A DNA stretch of 64,000 bases from JAIOQJ01 sp963718635 (GTDB lineage Bacteria > Planctomycetota > Planctomycetia > Gemmatales > Gemmataceae): assembly GCA_963718635.1 (NCBI GenBank), contig OY970367.1, positions 1,922,001 through 1,986,000 on the forward strand. The letters are read 5' to 3'. A program made the position numbers and the translations under genes. The notes under the pieces are model-generated. The model had not been told where the DNA came from and did not search any database. It was given only the letters and a program-made list of their open reading frames with translations. This document shows positions 55,291-63,264 of this stretch, piece after piece (position 1 is the stretch's first letter; each line of letters starts with the position of its first letter).

Positions 55291-56278
55291 GCGAACTTGC
55301 CGTCGATCCCGGTTCCGCGCCGACGCCGCGACTGATCTCGATCGTCGTGCCAGTGTACAACGAACGCGACAGCTTGGCGGCGTTGCATCAACAGATCCGG
55401 GAATCGGCGAAGTCGCACGGCCTGCAATTTGAAATCGTCTTCGTCGATGATGGCAGCAAAGATGGCTCGTGGGATGTCATTCGCGACTTGGTACAAAAAA
55501 ACGCCGAGGTTCGCGCCATTCGTTTTCGCACCAACTTCGGCAAGGCGGCAGCGCTGTCGGCCGGATTCAAAGCCGTGCGCGGGCCGATCTGCATGACGCT
55601 CGATGCCGACCTTCAGGATGATCCGCAAGAGATACCGCGGTTTGTCGAAGCCATTGACGGCGGCCTCGATGTCGTCAGCGGTTGGAAGAAGCAACGCAAC
55701 GATCCGGTTTACAAAGTGTTGCCAAGCCGAGTCTTCAATCGGCTCGTCAGCTGGCTGACGGGCGTGCGCTTGCACGATCACAATTGCGGCATGAAATGTT
55801 ACCGGCGCGAAGTCTTGCAAGAGGTTCGCCTGTATGGCGAGCTGCATCGGCTTATCCCGGTATTAGCGGCCGCTCGCGGTTTTCGCGTCGGTGAATTAGT
55901 CATCAACCACCGCGCACGGAAATTTGGAAAATCGAAGTACGGCTTCCGCCGTTATCTAAGAGGCTTTCTCGATCTGTTGACCGTGAAATTCATCACCAGT
56001 TTCAGCCAACGGCCGCAACACTTGCTCGGCGGCATCGGCATGTTCTGCTTCGCGCTAGGCACCCTCGGCATGTTTTATCTGGCCGTGACTTGGGTGATCC
56101 GTTACCTGGAGCCAAGCGCGCCGTTCGATCCGTTGCATACGCGCCCGCTGATGATTTACTCGCTCGGCGGCGTCTTGCTCGGGCGCAGCTTTTTTCGATG
56201 GGGATACTCGCCGAACTGCTGACGGCCTATCAAAGCCGGAACGAAGACGGCTATAGTATCAGCGACAGAATCGATTGA
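55287..56278 (+). CDS. Family 2 glycosyltransferase (DPM1/GtrB-like), frame-interrupted
   Basis: About 330 residues starting MSELAVDPGSAPTPRLISIVVPVYNER. The GT-A domain shows VFVDDGSKDGSW, FRTNFGKAAALSAGF, TLDADLQDDPQEIP (DxD motif) and GMKCYRREVL. Two C-terminal membrane helices follow (GGIGMFCFALGTLGMFYLAVTWVI). A G lost from the run at 56181-56183 breaks the end; the repaired C terminus reads GGVLLGAQLFSMGILAELLTAYQSRNEDGYSI. It resembles polyprenyl-phosphate sugar transferases. It overlaps the flippase-like gene by 4 bases and precedes an integral membrane protein, consistent with a lipid-linked sugar pathway. Confidence 0.9.
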
Positions 56279-56295
56279 AATCACTTGCAGAAACT

Positions 56296-57711
56296 ATGGA
56301 TAACACCACCCTCCGCCGAACCGTCTACGGCTTGCTTCTGCTCGTCACCGCGGGGCTCACGGCACGCACATCATAGGCGTGGAACTTGTCTATGAGCCGA
56401 GCATTGCGGTACGCCCTTGGCCCAAAGAGCGCCGAAAAGATGCCGACTTTCAGCTCGAACGATCGCTCGCGCTGGGCGACCGTACGCTCGCTTGTCGAAA
56501 ATGGAACCTTCGTTGTCGGCAAACGGGTCGATGATCCACTTTCGCCCAACGGCTATCGCGATGAAGGAATTGCTTTTCAGGATGGCTACAAGTCGGTTGA
56601 TCTCGTCAAGAATCTGGCGACTAACGAATTTTACTCGACGAAGCCGCCCTTGTTTACTTTGAGCGCCGCCGGTGAATATTGGCTGTTGAACAAAACTCTC
56701 GGCTGGAGCCTGGCGAACGCTCACGACCGTTGGCCGGTTGTCTGCACGATTTTGCTCACGTTCAATCTCTTGCCGCTGCTTATTTTCCTAAGACTGTTAG
56801 CCAACCTGCTCGAAGAGTATGGCACGACCGACTGGGGACGGCTCTTCGTCTACACCGCCGCCTGCTTTGGTACGTTCATGACGACGTTTGCGGTCTCGCT
56901 GAATAACCACACGCCTGCTGCTTGCTGTGTGATGTTTGCCATTTATCCGCTGCTGCGCAGGCGCTCGGGTGAATCTATCGCTTCATATCGACTGTGCGAT
57001 TTACTCACGTCGGGTTTCTTCGCCGGGCTCGCGGCCTGTTTCGATCTACCTGCTGCCATCTTGACGGCCGGTCTGGCACTATTGATATTCTTAAATCGTC
57101 ATCGCAGAGCGCTTTGGTTTTCCGCCGCCGCGCTCGTTCCCATTGCTGCCTTGATTGCGATCAATTACACGACGTTTGATACTGTTGTGCCCATTTACGC
57201 CAAAAAAGATTCGGAGTGGTATAAGTATCCGGGTAGCCATTGGCTCAAACTCGATCTTCAACCGCCGCCCCCCGGCATCGATTTCGCCCATGAGCCGAAA
57301 GAGGTCTACTCGTTCCACATGTTGCTTGGCCATCACGGGTTATTTAGTCTGACGCCGATCTGGTTGCTGACGCTGTTTAGTGTGATACGCCGTAGTCCAT
57401 CTGTAGTTATGCGGCGTCTGTACATGCTCGCTTTGCTATGCACAATGGTCGTTGTCGCGTTCTATATTGCCAAGACGAATAACTACGAAGGCTGGACGAG
57501 CGGGCCCCGTTGGGCTTTTTGGCTCACGCCACTACTATTGCTTGCGATGATCCCGGCGGCTGACCGCTTAAGTTCAACGCGCGGCGGCCGGTCGCTTGGC
57601 TACTTGCTGCTCGGCGTCTCCGTCTTTTCGGCAACCTATCCCGTTTGGAATCCCTGGCGCCACCCTTGGCCTTACCAGTTATGCGAGTACATGGACTGGC
57701 TGAAGTACTGA
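56296..57711 (+). CDS. Polytopic membrane protein (GT39/GT87-like shape), two frame breaks
   Basis: About 470 residues after repair. The start MDNTTLRRTVYGLLLLVTAGLTA (first membrane helix) shifts at about 56363-56366 into HIIGVELVYEPSIAVRPWPKERR. It shifts again at about 56434-56439 (AAAA) into MPTFSSNDRSRWATVRSLVENGTF. The large outer loop (RDEGIAFQDGYKSVDLVKN) and at least eight further helices follow (ILLTFNLLPLLIFLRLLANLL, LFVYTAACFGTFMTTFAVSL, FWLTPLLLLAMIPAADRL). The NDRSRWATV...STKPPL pattern recalls lipid-linked-sugar glycosyltransferases of the GT-C type, but no catalytic residue can be assigned safely. It sits in the glycan operon. Confidence 0.78.
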
Positions 57712-57854
57712 ACTTCATCGACGGTATTTGGCCTCCCAGATTCGCCCTCTTACCCAGCATTACCGCCTAATCGTTAAAATCGTTCGGAGCCTCAAGCGCT
57801 GCACCGCCGGTTGCCGATGCAAAGAGGGGCTATCCTTCTCATGCTCGACGACCT

Positions 57855-58632
57855 ATGGGTTATGCACCGACCACAGATCGACGTTCAATCTATGTTCAAG
57901 GGAAGTGGTGCGCGCTTGTCATCGCTGCTTGTCTGAGCGGTTGCGCCTCGCAGCGGACGCAGCTGTCGTTACACGCTCGCGGATGGACAGCCTCCGCCGG
58001 TGATTCGCGAGCAGACGGTCGAAGAGGGCTATCACATAGGCTGTCCAGACGTAGTCGAAGTTGAAATCGATGGCATGAAAGAGTCGAGCGGCCGCTTTAC
58101 AATTGACGCAGAAGGCCGTATCCCCATGGCGTTGCTGGGCCACCCGCGCGTGGAGGGCCATACGGTTTCCGGCCTAGCTGACTTGATCGCCGCCGAGCTC
58201 GACATGCCGAGTAGCCGCGTTCGTTGCCGTGTTGCTGAATACCATCACAGCGTCGTTTTTGTGCATGGGCCGATCGAAGGCAGCGATCAGGCCATCCTCT
58301 ATCGCGGGCCTGAAAACGTGATTAGTTTTATTCGTCGTAGTGGCGGGCTGACGAACGGCGCTGACCTACGCGATGTCCATGTAATCCGCGGCAATGTGGC
58401 CCTTGGCACAAAGCCGCAGGTTTTTACTGTCGATTTGGAAGCGATCTTGTTGCGGCGCGACCCGCAAACGAACGTGCTCCTTCAACCGTTTGATGAAATC
58501 TGCATCGGCGAGTTGCCGCGCAGCCGAGTTCGCAAAGCGCTCCCTCATTGGCTGAGACCGCTCTATCGGGGGTTTTGCGGTGTATTCCCTTCCGCGTGCA
58601 AACACGAACAGTCGCCCGATCAGGAACCCTAA
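57855..58632 (+). CDS. Wza-like polysaccharide export lipoprotein, frame-interrupted
   Basis: About 258 residues. The first frame starts MGYAPTTDRRSIYVQGKW and has a lipoprotein signal (ALVIAACLSGCASQ). At about 57978-57982 (CGCGGA) the frame shifts into DGQPPPVIREQTVEEGYHIGCPDVVEVEIDG, the polysaccharide biosynthesis/export domain. SLBB-like folds follow (VVFVHGPIEGSDQAILYRG, VISFIRRSGGLTNGADLRDVHVIRG), then LLQPFDEICIGE. It would help carry capsule or exopolysaccharide across the outer membrane. It is the last gene of the envelope glycan cluster. Confidence 0.85.
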
Positions 58633-58674
58633 GTGGCTCCAACTTTGCCGGAGCCGACGAACCAGACGTGTGGC

Positions 58675-59757
58675 TCAAGCCTTCCGTTTCAGTCGCTCCT
58701 GCAAGAATGCAAGAACGGCGGCCTCTTCCGCTGACAGATGAGCCAGCGATTGCTTGAGCTCCTTTTCGACCGTCAACCGTAGCGAATCGCGGAAGCTTCC
58801 TTCGAGATAGGCCTCAAAGATGGCGGGATGCACGTAGCATTGTCGGCACACCGTCTTCGTGTTGCCAAGGCGTTTAGCGACCTGCTCTATGGCCTGTACG
58901 ATATGCTTCTTCGCCATCGTTTCGCTATCGAATTGCTGAAATTCCGCCAACGCTGCGGCAGCTAGAACCGTGCCCGCCCAGGTGCGGAAATCCTTGGCAG
59001 TGAAATCCTGCCCCATCGCTTCATGCAGATAGGCGTTGACGTCTTCGGACTTCACGCGATGCCGTTTGCCGTCGTGATCGAGATATTGAAACAACTCTTG
59101 GCCAGGCAGTTCCTGACAGCGCTTGATGATGGGCGCTAAACGGCGATCGTGCAGATCGATGGCATGTTTGACGCCGCTCTTGCCTTTGAATTCGAAGTGG
59201 ATGCCCGAGCCTTTGATGTCGACGTGGCGATTGCGAAGTGTTGTCAGTCCAAAGGATTTATTTTGCCGCACATATTCTTCGTTGCCGACGCGGATGAAAG
59301 TTGTTTGCAGAAGTCGCACTACGGTCGCGACGATTTTTTCTTTGGGAAAGCCGCGTTTACGCAGATCGCGGCTCACACGCCGGCGCAGCTTGCCGAGCTT
59401 ATTGCCCAGTTCAATCATTCGATCGTACTTCGTCCGATCGCGCATGGCTCGCCAGTCTTCGTGATAGTGGTATTGCTTTCGACCTCGCGCATCTCGACCC
59501 GTCACCTGGATATGGCCGCGCGCCTGCGGGCAGATCCAGACATCCTCCCATGCTGGCGGTATGACAAGGGCGGCAATGCGAGCCAAGACCTTGGGTTGCT
59601 GAATGACTTTACCGCGTGCCGTAACGTAATGAAAAGCATCGCCATCGCGAACCCGCTTGATGCCGGGCTCCGTATCGGAGACGTAGATAAGCCCCGCTTT
59701 TTTTGCGAGCTTGGGCGCTTCGATCTTCGCGACATCGGCCGTGGCAGCGGTCGGCAT
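58675..59757 (-). CDS. DNA topoisomerase IB
   Basis: A 360-residue bacterial type IB topoisomerase, which relaxes supercoils by transient 3'-phosphotyrosine linkage. The N-terminal domain has LIYVSDTEPGIKRVRDGDAFHYV and LVIPPAWEDVWICPQARGHIQVTGRDARGRKQYHYH. The catalytic domain has FIRVGNEEYVRQNKSFGLTTLRNRHV (Arg), GKSGVKHAIDLHDRRLAPIIK (Lys), FTAKDFRTWAGTVLAAAAL (Arg/His region) and the Tyr in CRQCYVHPAIFEAYLEG. All key parts are present and the frame is intact. Its 3' end is convergent with the polysaccharide export gene. Confidence 0.93.
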   Translation of the reverse strand: MPTAATADVAKIEAPKLAKKAGLIYVSDTEPGIKRVRDGDAFHYVTARGKVIQQPKVLARIAALVIPPAWEDVWICPQARGHIQVTGRDARGRKQYHYHEDWRAMRDRTKYDRMIELGNKLGKLRRRVSRDLRKRGFPKEKIVATVVRLLQTTFIRVGNEEYVRQNKSFGLTTLRNRHVDIKGSGIHFEFKGKSGVKHAIDLHDRRLAPIIKRCQELPGQELFQYLDHDGKRHRVKSEDVNAYLHEAMGQDFTAKDFRTWAGTVLAAAALAEFQQFDSETMAKKHIVQAIEQVAKRLGNTKTVCRQCYVHPAIFEAYLEGSFRDSLRLTVEKELKQSLAHLSAEEAAVLAFLQERLKRKA

Positions 59758-59837
59758 GGGAGTTCCCGCATAACAATGGAATTTGCTCTCTCAAAGCAAA
59801 TCCAATGCCGACGGGAGTACTGCAAAACGTGGCTATG

Positions 59838-60746
59838 CTATGCGAGCTTACGCAGTCCAGATGAATCCTTCACACCGAGATTTTCATAAATCTGTCGGGT
59901 CGCATCGGAGCGGTTGAGGGTGTAAAAATGGATGCCGCGCACGTTGTTGTCTAATAGATCTCGGCACTGTTCGGTTGCCCAATGGACGCCGACGCGGGCG
60001 ATGGCTTCATCAGTGGTACAGCGCGACACGGCCCGAATAAGCGCTGCCGGGAAGCGAGCGCCCAAGGCGAGCTCGGCCATGCGGACCATTCCCGATTTGG
60101 TAGCGATCGGCATGATGCCCGCCACGATGGGGATTTTGATGCCGGCCAGGTCGCAACGTTCGCGGAAATCATAAAAGTCGCGGTTGTCAAAGAATAGCTG
60201 CGTACAAATGTAATCGGCGCCGGCATCCACTTTGCGCTTGAAGTAATCCATCTCAAGCAATCGATTGGGCGTGCTCGGGTGCCCTTCTGGAAAGCCCGCC
60301 ACGCCTATGCCGAAACCACGCTGCCCGGGGCCTTTGTGCGAGCGCACGAATTGCACCATCTGCTCGGCATAACGAAAGGCATCCTGCGAACGATCGTGTC
60401 CCGCTAAATTTTTCGGCGGATCACCGCCCAGGGCGAGTATGTTTTCAATGCCCGATTTCGCGTAGCGGTCGAGGATCCCCTCCATCTCGGGCAGCGTATG
60501 ACAGACGCAGGTCAGGTGCGATACAGCCGTTAATGAAGTCTCGCGATGGATGCGCACGATCAGGTCATGCGTCCGTTCGCGCGTCGAGCCGCCGGCGCCG
60601 TAGGTGACGGAAACAAATGAAGGCTCAAGCGCTTGCAACTGCGAAATGGTGACGAACAACTCTTCCCAGGCTTCGTCGGTTTTCGGCGGGAAGAATTCAA
60701 AGCTGAATGTTGTTTCATGGCCGGCAAAGATGTCGCAGATATGCAT
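59838..60746 (-). CDS. metF: Methylenetetrahydrofolate reductase
   Basis: A 302-residue FAD enzyme reducing 5,10-methylene- to 5-methyl-tetrahydrofolate for methionine synthesis. Features are FSFEFFPPKTDEAWEEL, VSVTYGAGGSTRERT, HLTCVCHTLPEM, ILALGGDPPKN, GVAGFPEGHPSTP, VDAGADYICTQLFFDN and PIVAGIMPI. The ATG at 60746 (MHICDIFAGHETTF) is preferred; the TTG at 60797 would add 17 unlikely residues. The C-terminal NVRGIHFYTLNRSDATRQIYENLG is normal for the family. Confidence 0.95.
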   Translation of the reverse strand: MHICDIFAGHETTFSFEFFPPKTDEAWEELFVTISQLQALEPSFVSVTYGAGGSTRERTHDLIVRIHRETSLTAVSHLTCVCHTLPEMEGILDRYAKSGIENILALGGDPPKNLAGHDRSQDAFRYAEQMVQFVRSHKGPGQRGFGIGVAGFPEGHPSTPNRLLEMDYFKRKVDAGADYICTQLFFDNRDFYDFRERCDLAGIKIPIVAGIMPIATKSGMVRMAELALGARFPAALIRAVSRCTTDEAIARVGVHWATEQCRDLLDNNVRGIHFYTLNRSDATRQIYENLGVKDSSGLRKLA

Positions 60747-60798
60747 AAATGGCCGCGCAGAAGAGAGTCGGAGGATCGTCGTTTGCTGCGAATTCAAT

Positions 60799-61200
60799 TT
60801 ACGGAGTGCGACCGGTTTGGCTAAGTCTCTTGCGTCTTTCTTCGTGCCGCTTCAGTTCTTCGTCCTCGTCAAAGATCGTATCGCCATTCTCATCGCAGTT
60901 ATCATAACTCCACTTCATGTCGAACTTGCCGTCCGAGTGCAGTTCAAAAGCCGCGCGGCCCCACACCTTTTTCGCGGATTCCTTAAATTTCCTCCGAACA
61001 TCACGGAACGCCAGTTCTGCGTTGGCAGGCGTTCCAAAATCTATCGATTTCAAGTCAGCTTTGCGGACGTGTTCACCAAAATAGGTGCTGCCGTCGGAAT
61101 AGAAAATTCCTTCCATAATTGCGATGGACCACGCCTCAGGAATCGCCTCGTCAATGGCCTCGGCGATAACTTGGTAAAGTGACTCGATACCCTCGATCAT
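60799..61200 (-). CDS. YezG-like immunity protein (DUF600)
   Basis: A 133-residue acidic protein starting MIEGIESLYQVIAEAIDEAIP, with GGAG upstream. The pattern PEAWSIAIMEGIFYSDGSTYF, then FRDVRRKFKESAKKVWGRAAFELHSDGKFDMKWSYDNCDENGD, matches the YezG/DUF600 family. These proteins protect against toxins of LXG/polymorphic type. No toxin gene is adjacent, so this is an orphan immunity gene or a domesticated one. The match is from pattern memory and should be regarded as probable. Confidence 0.72.
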   Translation of the reverse strand: MIEGIESLYQVIAEAIDEAIPEAWSIAIMEGIFYSDGSTYFGEHVRKADLKSIDFGTPANAELAFRDVRRKFKESAKKVWGRAAFELHSDGKFDMKWSYDNCDENGDTIFDEDEELKRHEERRKRLSQTGRTP

Positions 61201-61360
61201 GTCTGACTCCCGTTGCATCCTAAGTCATACTAATATTTGTTGTTTTGGCCCAACTACAGTTCCTTTCTGTTCACTTTGTTCTCTGAGGTTCCATGTGAAA
61301 CCTAGACTGCCTGCTATAGACTATAATAGCCCAGATCAAAGCAATCGGAGTTCATTTTCC

Positions 61361-62149
61361 ATGCCATCGCCGTTTCCGGGAATGGATCCCTATCTCGAAA
61401 CGCCGGACCTTTGGGCGGACGTGCATCATGGACTCATAAGCCAAATCCGGGCCGCCCTTACTCAACGCATCAAGTCGCATTATGTAGGACGTATCGAATT
61501 TCGCAAGTATGTCTCGGATGAGGACGATCCAGGCCGTAGAGCGTTGGTTCCCGATTTACGGATCGAGACGTCGCCGAATGTGCGTCCCGTTAACGGGCCT
61601 AAGAATGGCGCCTTAGCCATCGCCGAGCCGATCTTTTTTCCAATGCTGATCGATAATGAAATCGAAGAAGCCTACTTAGCTATTAAAGATCGCCGCACGG
61701 GCGCACTCGTAACGATCATCGAGGTTATGAGCCCGGCTAACAAGATTCGCGGTTCCGAAGGGCGTAAGAGTTTCATGAGCAAGAAGAAAGAAGTTCTGGC
61801 TTCCGACGTTCATTGGGTGGAGATCGATCTGTTGCGCTCGGGAGATCCATCGATTGTCAATCCGCCCTTGCGACCCAGCGATTATCGCGTTGTCGTCTCG
61901 CGGGGCAACGATCGTTACAAGGGCCGCTATTGGCCCATCGGCGTCCGCCAGCCGCTTCCGGTCGTTGGCATCCCGCTCAAAGGCGAAGACCCCGATGTGC
62001 CACTCGATCTGGGGGCAGTTCTGGCCGCCGCGTACGACAACAGCGCCTACGAGGCTTCGATCGACTACTGCAGACCGCCCTCGCCGCCGCTGGCGTTGGA
62101 AGATGCCCGTTGGGCAGGTAAGCTGCTACGTGCGAAAGGGGTGCGCTGA
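61361..62149 (+). CDS. DUF4058 family protein
   Basis: A 262-residue protein starting MPSPFPGMDPYLETPDLWADVHHGLI, the signature opening of DUF4058. Further conserved parts are IEFRKYVSDEDD, LAIKDRRTGALVTIIEVMSPANK, EVLASDVHWVEIDLLRSG and VGIPLKGEDPDVPLDLGAVLAAAYD. The region IEVMSPANK (Glu and Lys) and EIDL recall PD-(D/E)XK nuclease-fold proteins. The family is abundant in cyanobacteria and planctomycetes, and its function is unknown. The start at 61361 is fixed by the family motif. Confidence 0.92.
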   Translation: MPSPFPGMDPYLETPDLWADVHHGLISQIRAALTQRIKSHYVGRIEFRKYVSDEDDPGRRALVPDLRIETSPNVRPVNGPKNGALAIAEPIFFPMLIDNEIEEAYLAIKDRRTGALVTIIEVMSPANKIRGSEGRKSFMSKKKEVLASDVHWVEIDLLRSGDPSIVNPPLRPSDYRVVVSRGNDRYKGRYWPIGVRQPLPVVGIPLKGEDPDVPLDLGAVLAAAYDNSAYEASIDYCRPPSPPLALEDARWAGKLLRAKGVR

Positions 62150-62421
62150 CGGTGTTGCGGCCCTCGCAATGCTTTGTTAGCCGGAGCGCGAGTTGTTGAG
62201 TCTTATCAGTTCGAAGAGGTTAGTGTTCTGTCTGCGTTAATGAACGAGGATAGCGATTCTGCTCTGATTTCGTATTTCCGTTTTAATCACGCCTAAGTTA
62301 GTTTATCTGCTGCGCCGGCGCGAAATTCTGACAGCTTAGGCTCTGCAACTCGCCGGAGAGGGTGCGCGATGCGGCTGGTTCGCAGCAATTCCTCTGGTGG
62401 GACGGAATGCAAACAAGCAGT

Positions 62422-62472
62422 CGCTTCCGGAAATATTTCCGGAAGCGTAAACCCGAGAAAATCGTGGGAAAA
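62422..62472 (+). repeat. GGAAATATTTCC element, copy E
   Basis: Palindrome 62422-62447 has arms CGCTTCC and GGAAGCG (the inner GG/CC belong to the core) and a tail CGAGAAAATCGTGGGAAAA. About 130 bases upstream, CGCCTAAGTTAGT (about 62289) matches the 5' box seen with copies A and D. The gene-free interval is 62150-62945. Confidence 0.88.
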
Positions 62473-62551
62473 CAAACGGGCTGGGTTGTGGTCAGACGCG
62501 TCAGCGACGGAGTTCGAGAGACGCGACGACAGCGGTTGGAGCTACGGAGAT

Positions 62552-62602
62552 AGTCGCCTTTCGCTCCACGAAAGGAAACCTTTCGCGGAGCGAAAGGCGA
62601 CT
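62552..62602. repeat. 24-bp-arm hairpin (CGCCTTTCGCTCC type)
   Basis: AGTCGCCTTTCGCTCCACGA with AAGG pairs with CCTT and TCGCGGAGCGAAAGGCGACT around a 3-base AAA loop, with one mismatch. It lies between copies E and F of the GGAAATATTTCC element. Confidence 0.88.
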
Positions 62603-62620
62603 CTGAAGGGTTTCCCCTGA

Positions 62621-62671
62621 CCCTTCAGGAAATATTTCCTGAAGGGCCTTTCCAATTAAATCGTGGGAAAA
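62621..62671 (+). repeat. GGAAATATTTCC element, copy F
   Basis: Palindrome 62621-62646 has arms CCCTTCA and TGAAGGG; the tail is CCAATTAAATCGTGGGAAAA, the same variant as copy B at 25.8 kb. Confidence 0.88.
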
Positions 62672-62766
62672 CGCGCGATGACTTTTCAAACTTGTATAGA
62701 ACAAGCGCCTCACTGGGGCGTTGCTCAAACACCCGACAGTCAATCGCCTGTCATTCTGACCGACCG

Positions 62767-62895
62767 CCTTCTGGAAATATTTCCAGAAGGTGAAACGCGA
62801 GAAAATCGTGGGAAAACGCACAGCGAACCTGCGTGTCAGAGCCGCGACCGTTAGGGAGCGAGGCCCCACCCCTCCCTAATGGTCGCGGCTCTGAC
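62767..62895 (+). repeat. GGAAATATTTCC element, copy G, with downstream GCGACCGTTAGGG hairpin
   Basis: Palindrome 62767-62790 has arms CCTTCT and AGAAGG (identical to copy A) and tail CGAGAAAATCGTGGGAAAA. At 62835-62895 an inverted repeat has arms GTCAGAGCCGCGACCGTTAG (plus GGAG) and CTCC plus CTAATGGTCGCGGCTCTGAC around a 13-base loop. The same two-part order, decayed, is found at 601-720. Confidence 0.88.
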
Positions 62896-62945
62896 CTGTA
62901 TCGTCAGTCGCCGGATTACATTTTTTCCATTCGAGATGACTCACA

Positions 62946-63167
62946 ATGAGAATTAGCTACGACAGTGAAATCGATGCGCTATACATTCGCCTCGTTGAGG
63001 GCCGCCAGGAGTGTCGCACTATACAACTAAACGACGAGATTGCCCTCAACATCGGCGCCGGTGAAACGCTCGTAGGCATTGAAATCCTCGATGCCAAGCA
63101 AGTCCTCGGCCGAGAACAACTGCCCGACGTCGTGCTTGAAAATATTGCGTTAGGCGTTGCCTGTTGA
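62946..63167 (+). CDS. DUF2283 family protein
   Basis: A 73-residue protein starting MRISYDSEIDALYIRLVEGR, with ALNIGAGETLVGIEILDAKQVLG. This is the compact DUF2283 pattern (MxxxYDxxxDxLYIxL...VGIEILxAS). These short beta-rich proteins are often found beside mobile elements or as parts of toxin-antitoxin-like pairs; the function is unsettled. Here it directly follows the repeat array and has no obvious partner gene. Confidence 0.9.
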   Translation: MRISYDSEIDALYIRLVEGRQECRTIQLNDEIALNIGAGETLVGIEILDAKQVLGREQLPDVVLENIALGVAC

Positions 63168-63264
63168 ATTTAACGCAGCGATGCGACAAAACCATTGAAT
63201 TGTAACGTGTCTAAATTTCTACAATGACGATTCAATCGCAAAACGCTGCCTGCGAGAAGCTACC

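Noticed and set aside
62501..62869. Open frames across the repeat array
   Set aside because: They translate the palindromes and hairpins (EIFPEG, LRERFPF) and lack start signals.
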